Source: Aedes albopictus (lineage: Eukaryota > Arthropoda > Insecta > Diptera > Culicidae). Taken from it: a stretch of DNA of 64,000 nt. Where the stretch lies: NCBI RefSeq assembly GCF_035046485.1, contig NC_085137.1, positions 43,579,155-43,643,154 of the forward strand, given 5' to 3'. Position 1 is the first letter of the stretch. The number at the start of each line of letters is the position of its first letter. Positions 54,279-64,000 of this stretch are shown piece after piece. The position numbers were made by a program, and so were the translations under genes. The notes under the pieces are model-generated. The model had not been told where the DNA came from and ran no database searches. It was given only the letters and a program-made list of their open reading frames with translations.

Positions 54279-57200
54279 ATCCAATAGTTGATTTTATCTC
54301 TTGTTATTTATACGGGGTGACCCAATTAGAGCACCCGTAATATTGAAGAAATAAAGACCCTGCGAATGCTCAAAATTAAACGTCACATTGTTTCAATATT
54401 TAACACAATTCGTACTCATTGAATGACTGTAGTAGCCAGAAGTGTCAGCTTATGAGTTGTATATTTTGAGAGTTTGGACAATTTGAAAGTCTTATCATAC
54501 CGTGTGCGATTATCATTATTTTAGTGTGCACGAATGAATGCTTGTGTACGCGCTCTCAAAACGCTAACGCTAACTTGACACCTTGCGTGCGAGATGTACC
54601 AGAAACGTCAATCATGCGTAAGCATGGGCTGGATGGAAATTTAGATGTACTTCAGTTTAGTGAACAATTTTATTGCAAATGGACGTATCGTCAGTTGAGT
54701 GCGGGAGTACAAATCAGCTGATGGCAAACCAGCCGAAAAGCTCGGATACTACAATGGCTAACTAACATTCCTTCCCCATTAACCTGTACGCCACCGCCTA
54801 AGACATTACAAGAGCGGGTAACACATTAGCTATTGCGGTGTTACAAATACGGAATCCAAGAATATCGTTTCATGTTGTTTTTGTCTAACCGCTGGTAAAA
54901 CAAATATTTTGTGTTTTTACAGAAATTAGAAATTTTAAGCGGGGAAATACTTACTGATGACTACATTTCGATAGTCAATTTATCAATAGTTGAAATTTTT
55001 CCACAATTTTCAACCTTCAGTGCCCGGTAAGAGGTCCCGGAAAAAATGTTTGCATCAGCTCTAAGAGCATTATTGCATCTACTACGGCTTATAACGCCAA
55101 ACACCCACTTTCAGGCTGTATCGATTAGGTACTCAATTTACTCAATCATTGGAAAACTGTATAGAAAGCTGCATCTTCCATTGATCCACAAGCTTCCCAC
55201 GATTTTGTTAACCGGTAACAAGCTCCCATTATTACCGGAAGCAAAAGTTATATGCCTGCATCCTGCAGCCGGCTTTTGAATTGCCGGGTTCTATACATAT
55301 AATATGGCTGCTCTGCTCCTGTTGTGATATTGCTACGAACAAGAGTCTATCACATCAGTATAAAACATGCTGCCGAAGGCAACTGATTTGGTGTCGGGTA
55401 CGAACATAACTAGGCCATAATTCTCTTATTGTAGCAAGTGCAGATGATATGAATGCACAATAGTAGTCTTAACAGCTCAATGTAAGTACCTATGCTTGCT
55501 TATATTTAAGGTGTATCATTCTGATAAGCTAATAATTAACTTCACGATAATGCATACATATGACAATTGAAGTATATTGATTTAACTCTTTCAACCTTCA
55601 TCCATTCATTATAGAGCATTTCCTTTTTCAGAGCTCTTTATATAAGTCATAAATGATCAAATTTTCATTGCATTCGATTCGTTGAATCCGGAGATATAAC
55701 AGCTCAAAATTGACTATTGGACAATTATACTTTTTCCTAGAATCTTAATAACTTCATGCAAAATAGCCCGATTATTTCCAAATATGGACCACTGCTACAC
55801 AACTAGTTGATCAACTTACAGTGAAAATTTAAGAATATTTGACGCACTTTTCAAAAAGTAACAGCTATTTGAAATTTTTGTGAAATCTGGAATTTTTTTC
55901 TATCCCCTGTATCTCAAATTTTACATAAGCATTATTCATAATAAAAAACGACAATTCGTATAATCGGACATTTGACTCTAGTCTCACTTTTGAGAAGGGC
56001 CCAAGTAGAAAGTGATTGAAAATTTATAAAATATACATTGGAAATTGTTTGTTCGACTGATGAGATGTCTTCGGCAATATTTATGAAACTATATGAAAAA
56101 TGTAAGCACTGTTAAATAGAATATTGTATTTTTCATTTTATTTGAAAAATAAAACTTAAAAATCAATCAACTCAAAAATGTTAATTTTTTTTGGGTCAAT
56201 ATTAAAAACTATGAGAAAAAAATATATTTTTTTAAGTCAGTTTTTTGAAAATTGTTAGAATAAGCTGCAAACAAATGATTTTTTACCCCACTTTTTTAAT
56301 GTACGCATAATTTGCATTAAACAAATTTTGAGCAAATGCTACTGTTTTCGAGATACAGCGATTTTACTGTAAAATTTCCTGGAAACATCTAACATTTGAA
56401 TGTTTGCCCAGTAATGGGTGTTTTTTTTTCGACAGGGTGAGCCTATATTAATCATTGCACTGTGGGTATAAACGTAAAAAATATGGACAAAATATTACAA
56501 GTTTGCAAGTAAAAATAATGTCAAAAATAAGCTCAGCTTGGCGATATCTCCACTCGTTTGTATATTATTTGTCGAAATAGGGTGGGAGGTTTCCTGAGGA
56601 AATATGATCAAAAGTTCACAACTCCTGATACTTAGCTGATTATTGTTATGATATTTTTCGGACTATTCAGGATCCCACATGCAGGAGTTTGAACATCAGA
56701 CTTCATTTGGCGGACGCATTTCGAATCAAAGTCTCTACTGTTAACAAGTTTCGATTCTGTTGATTACAAAGCTCAACCTCTATTCCTTTCGTCAATTAAA
56801 TGAAAATCTATCTTTTCTTAAGAACAAATGAGAGCCCTTTTTATTATGAGTTATTTTGAACATCTGAGACAAATTAAAAAAAAAACTATGTTTCTGCGAT
56901 GCGTTGTTTCAAAAACATACACGCAGAGAAATAAATTGTAAACACAATCAAATTCTAGTTCACATCAACCTATGATTTTTCAGTTTACTATAGCGACAAA
57001 CTGATTTCTAGTTTAAACAAAACTGTTCCATTGTTTGAAAATACAAATATTTTCATTTGTCGAAATGTGATTGTGTTGGTGATAACAGCTCTTGCGGCAG
57101 CTCGGAAATCTATTTTTGGACACTCGGCAAGCGGATGGAAAGTAGAAGGAATAAAAAAAAATACAAAAAGGCGAAACCGACTAACGTTTTGTGGATGCTG

Positions 57201-57429
57201 TGTTCAGTACCTGCGCGTTATCCATCACGGCCAAAACTGCACTTGGAAGATAGGGTAATGGATTTGCTACATCTTCCTCGTTGTAACGATGTTTGGGTAA
57301 GAATGTTAAAAATGTGTGAGTGCTTTCGGGCCATGTTTTTTATCCCCATTTTGTAGAAACAAATGAAGTTTCTAATTTTATGTATATGGAATGGTGGTAA
57401 TTGGTTGGTTTTATCGATAAACTCCAAGT
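54279..57429. other. No gene recognised
   Basis: AT-rich, with short frames only. A 99-codon frame at 57057-57356 and an overlapping 75-codon frame have no recognisable domain. A GTAAG donor-like site near 57295 is not enough to call an exon. No clear repeat boundary is seen. Confidence 0.3.
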
Positions 57430-58034
57430 GAGCGATTCCAAGCAACAGCATCAAAATTTAGGACTTTTTTTAATTCATGATTTTCTATTGAGCTGAAACT
57501 TTGCACAGTTTTTCAGTTCCATCTAAATCACCATTTTTCGATATCATATCTTCATGTTGAGTCACGACTAACTTTTCAAAAGGGTGTATATGAAAATGGT
57601 TGAAAAATATTCAAAAAGCTGCACAGCAAAAGCGGTTCGTTCGATTGTTATGATTTTTTCAGCAAAGTTAGATAACTAAATGGTGATTACTAAAAAAATA
57701 TACACTGTAAAAAAAATATTTTTTTTGCATTAAAAAATATAATTTTTGTCACAAAAACTTAAATATCTCAAAACCCTATCTTTTTACCAACGTCATTTTT
57801 TTAGGGAAAATGGTCCGTTATATTAGCTATCTACCATAAAAATTTGGTGATGGTAAACTAATAAACAAAAAAGTTATGACATTTCAAACATTTCACAATT
57901 TTTTACATTTAGTAGAAAAAAATTTTTTTACCGTGTAAATTATTTCGTGAATCACAGTTTGGTGCTGTTTTTTTTGTTAAGGGTCTTGCGGGAGTTAAAC
58001 AAGTTGTTTTTACGATATTCAATATTTGTGTATT

Positions 58035-58150
58035 CATTTGTATTATGTATATTATATGTATAAATATTATATGTATTTATATTATATGTATATACATGTA
58101 ATATATATACATATAATATATATACATATAATATTTATACATATAAATGA
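58035..58150. repeat. TATA-rich simple repeat
   Basis: Runs of ATTATATGTATA and its complement ATACATATAATA make an imperfect palindrome within the Sola-like element, between the subterminal repeat and the transposase stop. Confidence 0.8.
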
Positions 58151-58285
58151 ATTCTCAAATTACACAACAATAATCATAGATTTGACACAATAGGGGTAAG
58201 AGAGGGCTAAGAGTTTTGGGTTTGGATTTTATTATGGGTTATGAGATCATGAAAACAGTTTTACTTATTTTTTATTTGATTTTAT

Positions 58286-60377
58286 TTATTTTTTTACAAT
58301 ATCGAACACTTTGGCATTATTGTCAGAACAGTTTGAGTATAGTTTTGCTTTAATTTTATTTTCTGACAATGGAATGAAACAATGGAATTTTTGGGTTCCT
58401 TGGATCGTTTTCGCGTTATTATATTGCTCGCTGAGCTCTGAAGCCTTTATTTCGTACTCTTCCGTAGTAGTAAAACAAAATGATAATTTGGTTAAATCTT
58501 CTTCTTTTCTACGATTCGCCCATTCAAAAAGTTCTTTCGCAGTTTTAATTGGATGCTCACGTTCTTTGGCTAAACTTGCTCTTGTGGCCATGCGCTTTAT
58601 TGTTCCTCCAATAGCATCACAAGGACCTTTGCCATGGGACGTAGCAAAAAAATGCCATTCTGCATCAATTCCGTACATTGATTTAAATTGACATAGGCTC
58701 GAAAAATTCTTACGGTTTTTGTACTGCGACGCTGCTCCATCAGACATAAAATATATCTTTTTGACTTCTTTATGTTTATCAACGCGTAAAAAGTTAATCA
58801 TTTTGGCAATGAACAAGTTTACGGATATTGAATCGTGCCTTAAATCTTCGGAAATTACAATGAAACTAAAGTGTTCAATTTGCGAACTTCCATTAAAATA
58901 AATAACGAATGGATGAATTGTAGCTTGTTGCACGTTCCAGTGATGGGACTGAACTTCATCTTGCAATACAAAACTGTAATTTTCAGAAAAATCACAAATG
59001 ACTAAAAATTCACCATTTTGTAACGTATTTTTCGTATTTTTTAAAAAGCTGGATTGCTCTGTTTTAATGAAATCGTGAGGGATTAAACTTTCTAATTTCA
59101 AGCAAAAATATGACACAAACTCATCTACAGGTTTTACAATTGTTTCTAGGTCACACCTATCCGTGGTTACCCATTGCTCAAATGATAACTGATCAATATA
59201 TTTTTCTTCAAACTCACCGAATAAAGTATTTTCCAATAATGAAGAATCTGGACAATCCGAACAAGATCGTAATACAATTTGATGTTGTATTTTCACACAA
59301 AAGACTACCAGTTAACATTTTAATATCCTTTGTTAAATTTATTCTTTTCAAACTATGTAAAATAAGGTTAATATTCTCATGGGTTGTGCACACACAAACA
59401 TTATGTGTTCCTGAATTGGAAAGAAGCTTGCATTGCCTTGGCCGAAGGCTTGCAAATGAGGAAAAACCTACTTTAATATTATTGTGAATTTCCTTGAAGC
59501 GTGTGTAAGCTTCTTTCAATGTCGTCATCATTAATCGTTTTTGGATTGCTTGACGCTTTCCATCTTGTTTTACTGATACATAATCTTTCTGGTCAGGCAT
59601 AGCTCGACTTACTTCATCATCTTCAAAATATTGAACTACTATTTCTTTTGCCTCGTCTGTTAACGCATTACTAGACCTAGTATTTTTGGTTGAAAGACAG
59701 TTATTCTTAAATAGTTTTGCCTCTTTTACTGTATATCTATTGGTTTCGAACTCATCAATGGCATCTTGAATAGACCACGAACTTGGCAGCATCGACAAAA
59801 TCAATAATTTTTCTTTCCTTGTCGTGGCTGGATTCGAGAACCTTTCCTTCATATTCATAATTACCTCATCGTAGTCTGTATTTTCCACATCCTCAGGTCC
59901 TAATTTGAAGAGGTTTCTACGTACAGCTTCGTTTATTTCACGGTATTTTTTCTCTGGATAATAAACGTAGTCCATCTTCGTCCATTTAATCGGAGTCACT
60001 TTTATCCCAGCTATGCCCTCGTTAAAGCGTTCGATGTTTACCTTTTGAATACACTCATCTTACGATTGATTTGTTGAAACAGATGTCGCTGATGGTACGG
60101 TGGCAAGGCTCTCTGCACTTGGAACTTCTAGTAATTCCTCAGTTGTTGTCGTTTTCGAACTTCCTGCGCCCTGCTCTTCCGATGATATACAGATTGCTCG
60201 TTTGTCAACGTTTAGACGGCAGGACGTGCAAATGCGTAAATTTGTATTCAATGTGGACATTGGAGCATAACCTGTCGCTTTCAGTTTATCTATGGTGCTT
60301 TCGGTGAGATTTCGTAACTCTTTTGAGCACTTTTTTTCTGCAAACGGCCTACAACAGTTGAGAAAGCGACTACTCAT
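58286..60377 (-). pseudogene. Sola-like transposase gene with a stop and a frameshift
   Basis: Three minus-strand frames in order form one protein of roughly 690 codons. 60377-60060 is Cys-containing (NCCRPF, CTSCRLNVDKR) and possibly DNA-binding. 59999-59214 includes EVSRAMPDQKDYVSV, KVGFSSFASLRP and GTHNVCVCTTHENI. 59296-58286 includes CDFSENYSFVLQDEVQ, YFMSDGAASQYKNRKNF and WHFFATSHGKGPCDAIGGT. The three conserved acidic sites (D in CDFSENY, D in MSDGAA, D in PCDAIGG) are candidates for the catalytic triad. An in-frame TAA at about 60060 separates the first two frames, and a frame change near 59275 separates the last two. An intron at the stop cannot be excluded. No GC- or codon-use contrast with the surroundings was noted. 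Confidence 0.7.
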
Positions 60378-61546
60378 GTTGTTCGTTAGATTTTAATAAA
60401 CAAAATCACTTTCAAGTTTTTACTGACTAGTTTGGTGTCGTTTACTTGACTGAAGAAAACTTTTACTTTACAATCCTTAATAACCATAGCGGTAGTAATT
60501 TTTTGCTTTTTCGTGAGCATTGTCATGGTACCTATCATGCATTTGTTGTTGTTGAAGTTACTCGCTTCCTCCCGATATTTATGATTCTATTCTCTGATAG
60601 GTAAATTTTTGCAGGTAAACTAGACGTCTAGAGCATTGTCGTGGTATGCACCTATTATGTATTTGTTGGTGTTGCAGTTACTCGCTTTCTCTCCATCATA
60701 AAATCTATTATCTAAGAGGTAAGTTTTTTGCAGGTAAACTAGACGCATTCGTCTATATAAAACTTTTGTTTTGCAGCTTTTATCTTAAAAATAATATTAC
60801 TTATGTTTCTTATTATCAACAGGTTTTAACCCTATTAACAGAATTTTTCGCCAGTCACGTACAATAAAAATAATGACACTATCAATACTTTTGATCACTA
60901 CACTGGATCGCGTCTAAGTTTCTAATAGATGCTATAATAGTTATGAATAATTAAATAAAAATATCATGAAAATAACTTGTTTAATTCATGCGGTAGCCTT
61001 AACAATAAAATCAGCATCATAATGCGATTCTCTGAATAATGTACACGGTAAAAAAAACATATTTTTTTTACTAAATGTAAAAATTGTGAAATGTTTGAAA
61101 TATCATAACTTTTTTGTTTATTAGTTTACCATCACCAAATTTTTATGGTAGATAACTAATATAATGGACCGTTTTCCCTGAAAAAATCACGTTGGTAAAA
61201 AGATAGGGTTTTGAGATATTTGAGTTTGTGTGACAAAAATGATATTTTTTTAATGCAAAAAAAAAAAATTTTACAGTGTATATTTTCTTAGCAATCCCCA
61301 TTAAGTTATCTAACTTTGCTGAAAAAATCATAACAATCGAACGAACCGTTTTTGCTGTGCAGCTTTTTGAATATTTTTCAACCATTTTCACATACACCCA
61401 TTTGAAAAGTTAGACGTGACTCTATATGAAGATTTGATATCGAAAAATGACGTTTTAGATGAAATTGAAAAACTGTGCAAAGTTTCAGATATTTTTGAAA
61501 TGGTCGCTCAGGATCGACTTGCGTGCCTCCGTGGAATCCCTCAAGT

Positions 61547-62345
61547 AGGAACAAAGAAATAAAATTTTGAAATAAAATAAAATAGCTTGAGCTTGAGCTT
61601 GAGCTTGAGCTTGATTGAACGCCCGTGGATGCGACTCGCCAGATCAGCTACACTCACACGAGGAACCAATGAAATTATCTGCCGGGGACTAGCAGGCATC
61701 TTCAGTGTGTTAGTGATGGTGATCTTCGATTTTTAGGCGACAATGACGCCTGCTACGTCAGGTTACAGGTCAATGCGGGGAAGGACAAGGAAGTGATGAC
61801 TGCAATCGTTTGTATCCACATCAGACCGAATATACCTCTGCGTCTGCAGAAACTCATGCAGATGTCGTAGTGTTAGTGGGATATGGTTGGCAGAGGCTCA
61901 CACATTGGTGCGTGGATGCCAGGCGTGAAGTAATAGATTAGTGCGATTATTACTATTGAAGTTAAAGCGGCACAGTTCACTTGATTGCATAATTCGTAGG
62001 CGTTATTTGGATAGATTGACACTTTTCTAGGAAAGTTGGAAGGAATTTTGTTATGCTGTTGTTATTCTCTTCTGCTCGGAATACGCCGCTGTTTGTTCTC
62101 CCGATCACTATCATAAGAGTTTTAATGCTATAACTGATTTCCTTTATCGATTTTCACATCTGCAAATGTAATACGATCATTAGTGGAAGAGAAAATCGGA
62201 TATTCATTTTCGATTATATTTGTAATTATAGATGCTTGTCAAAACCATTCTCTAGCAAATTACCAAGAGATTATTCAAAAAATGGATCATATTTTAGAAA
62301 TAATAATATTAATAAGAGAATATAAATTTAAAAAAATATACCTTA
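61547..62345. other. No gene; GAGCTT simple repeat
   Basis: A short (GAGCTT)n run lies at about 61584-61612, followed by unique-looking sequence of balanced composition to about 61900 that could be a retroelement fragment. No domain or boundary is recognisable. Confidence 0.35.
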
Positions 62346-62500
62346 CCCAGTCAACACACGATCGCATATGATGTTGCATAGGATGCAAAAGTGGAGGCGA
62401 TATACGCACACTTTACACGCGGGTTAATGGAAGCGTGTACGCATATGGCCTCCACTTTAGCATGCTATTCAGCATCATATAAGACTTTGTGTTAGCTGGG
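62346..62500. mobile_element. 155-bp TA-flanked palindromic MITE
   Basis: The ends CCCAGTCAACACA and, inverted, CCCAGCTAACACA are flanked by TA (62344-62345 and 62501-62502). The inner parts (GCATATGATG/CATCATATAAG, GTGGAGGC/GCCTCCAC) also pair, so almost the whole element is a hairpin. Confidence 0.75.
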
Positions 62501-62859
62501 TATGTTATGCTCTTATGATATTGAAATTGAAAACAGTACATTCTAACAATTTGAGGTCTGGTCATTGAAACTTTGGTGTGCCTATTTGTTTTTTTTTTCT
62601 ATTGTTTTAGGCAAACTTTGTAGAAAACTCTAATTAACCTTCCGTAACTCGCGAGGCTGGCCACCACCGCTTGCACCACGCTAATGTTGAGCACAAAAAG
62701 CGAGATTTTTTCAACGTATTGTACAAAATACAACAGCGAAATCCCTCGAGGGTTAGGAATTTCTGAAGAAATTCATGTGGAATTTCGGGGTGTCCATTTA
62801 AAAACGAAACTTTTTTCATTATTCATAAGATTTCATTCATTATTCATCATTCACGTCTC

Positions 62860-64000
62860 TTCAGAAGTTTCTACAGAGATTCTTCCAGAAAATTCTTCAG
62901 CAATGCCTCCAGGAGTTTCATCTTTGTTTTTTTTTCAGAAGATCTCTCAGGAAGATCTTGACAGGAGTACCTTCAGGAAAAACTTTAGGATTTCCTTCAG
63001 CATTACTTTCAGGAGGATTTAGGGATGCATCCTAGAGATACATCGAAAATTTATCCAGAAGATCCTTCAGGATTCCCAGGAGGTCCAGAGATTAGTCTGA
63101 GAGTTCCTTCAGGGACTCCGTCTGAAGTTCCTTCAGAAATTCCTACATGAATTTCTTCACGAACTAGTCCAGGAGTTTCTCAGAGATTTCTCCAGAAGAT
63201 TCTTTAGTAAATTCGTCTAGAATTCCAACAATGGATTTTTTATGACGTTCTGTACTGCCGTTCTAGGCATACTTGTCTCATGTTATATGGGATCCCCATA
63301 TAACATGGGACGATTGGGCGTAGAACGGCAGTGTGGGAATCACTCAAGCAGATCCTTCAGGGATCACTCCGGAAGTTTCATCAAGGCTTCCTACAGGAAC
63401 TCCTTATACATAGTATCCCTCCTGCAATTTCTCCAAGAATCGCTCCTGAACTTCCATAGGGGCTTCCTCTTGAAATTACTTCAGAATGTCTCATGAAAAT
63501 TTTTCAGAGATTCTTTCAGGAGTTCTTTCAAGGATCGCTCCGGAAGTTCCTTAGGTGACCTCTCCAGGAGTTCATTCAAGGATCTCCCTAAAAGCTCCAG
63601 GGGGATTCAGGGATGCATCCAGGTGTTTATTACGAGTTCGTTCAGAAGTTCCCAAAGCTATTTCAACAGGAGTTCGCTCAGGAAACCTTACAGAAGTCCC
63701 TTCAGATATTCTTTCAGGAAGATACACAAATGCCTCCTGAAGATTCGTCAATAGTTGCATAAGAAGTTTCTTCAAGAATTCCTGCAGGAGGTCTTAAGAA
63801 ATAAGTCAAGTAGTTCCTGCAACGATTGCTTCTTTAGAAATTCTAAAGAACTTTAGAAATTTCAACAGGAGTTCTTACATAAATCAGTCCAGGAGTTTCA
63901 GCCATTCTTGCAGATGTTTCTTTAGAGATCCCTGCTGATTTTTTTTTTCAGGGATTCCTACATAAGTTCCTTCAGAAATATCACCAGGAGTTCCATGAGA
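62860..64000. repeat. Degenerate GGAATT/TTCCTTCAGGAA repeat field, runs off the window
   Basis: Diverged units such as AGTTCCTTCAGGAA and TTCTCCAGAAGAT in the pyrimidine orientation on plus. Same class as 1690-4060. Short open frames are artefacts. Confidence 0.65.
63254..63332. repeat. 79-bp near-perfect hairpin
   Basis: ACTGCCGTTCTA at the left pairs with TAGAACGGCAGT at the right. The centre CATGTTATATGGG/CCCATATAACATG pairs with a 3-base loop. Inserted within the degenerate repeat field. Probably a very short MITE. Confidence 0.7.

Larger units (their letters stand above)
57430..61542 (-). mobile_element. Sola-like DNA transposon, near full length
   Basis: The 4-bp target duplication AAGT lies at 57426-57429 and 61543-61546, and the ends are GAGCGATTCCAAGC and, inverted, GAGGGATTCCACGG. 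Subterminal inverted repeats of about 550-600 bp (57430 to about 58020, and about 60960 to 61542) share many blocks such as CAAAGTTAGATAACT and ATGGTAAACTAAT. One transposase-like gene lies on minus. Four-base duplications and the protein pattern fit the Sola superfamily. Its deletion derivative is at 9348-12328. Confidence 0.75.

Noticed and set aside
57031..57356. Possible exon encoding 75-99 residues
   Set aside because: Two overlapping frames, no recognised domain, and only one weak donor-like site.
1..64000. Endogenous viral sequence
   Set aside because: No frame with capsid, glycoprotein, viral polymerase or protease motifs was seen. All reverse transcriptases found belong to LINE or Penelope-like elements, and no LTR pair was found.

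Overview
The window looks like a stretch of a culicine mosquito genome, most likely Aedes. This is inferred from tRNA-derived SINEs with an (AAG)n tail that resemble the Aedes Feilai family, the many TA- and TTAA-flanked MITEs, the long GGAATT-type degenerate repeats and the AT-rich non-coding DNA. No host protein-coding gene, rRNA, true tRNA gene or CRISPR array could be supported. Nearly everything recognisable is transposable-element or satellite DNA, and most long open frames are either transposon genes or by-products of repeats.

Layout. 1-8996: fold-backs, a TA-flanked MITE with perfect 32-bp inverted ends (1165-1590), a degenerate GGAATT repeat field (about 1690-4060), a complete SINE (4105-4378) and a Penelope-like element (4874-7302) whose ends are 651-bp inverted copies of each other. 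8997-32621: one 23.6-kb nested stack, framed by a 14-bp target duplication (AATCTGTTAGATTT). Its base is a 5'-truncated I-like LINE on the minus strand (LINE-B). LINE-B is broken by a 3.0-kb Sola-like deletion derivative (4-bp duplication AGAG), by a 3.4-kb TTAA-flanked element and by a full-length sister LINE on the plus strand (LINE-A, 17999-31407, duplication GGCTTTTGAAT). LINE-A is itself broken in its gag-like ORF1 by a 6.34-kb TTAA-flanked element with 803-bp inverted repeats. That element carries an RTE-like relic broken in turn by two more insertions.

32636-43860: a non-coding stretch, a large field of the 12-bp unit CCTCCTGGAATT with higher-order repeats of 456 and 276 bp, a recent RTE-like LINE fragment with a 13-bp target duplication, SINEs, a possible hAT relic and a 17-bp minisatellite. 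44374-49930: a decayed AT-rich I-like LINE (LINE-C) with a (TAA)n tail. 50069-57429: fold-backs, SINEs, a CCTATT hexanucleotide array and an uninterrupted paralogue of the sequence into which the Penelope-like element inserted. 57430-61542: a 4.1-kb Sola-like DNA transposon with a recognisable but broken transposase gene, the apparent parent of the derivative at 9348-12328. The rest is MITEs and degenerate repeats.

How the parts relate. The elements date each other by nesting, and several junctions can be checked to the base, because removing an insertion with one copy of its target duplication restores an open frame (ORF1 of LINE-A, the RTE-like relic, LINE-C ORF1). LINE-A appears nearly intact: an Inr and a DPE at canonical spacing at its 5' end, ORF1 and ORF2 overlapping as ATGA, and one apparent single-base frameshift in ORF2. 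Function statements rest on family motifs read by eye. No database search was run.
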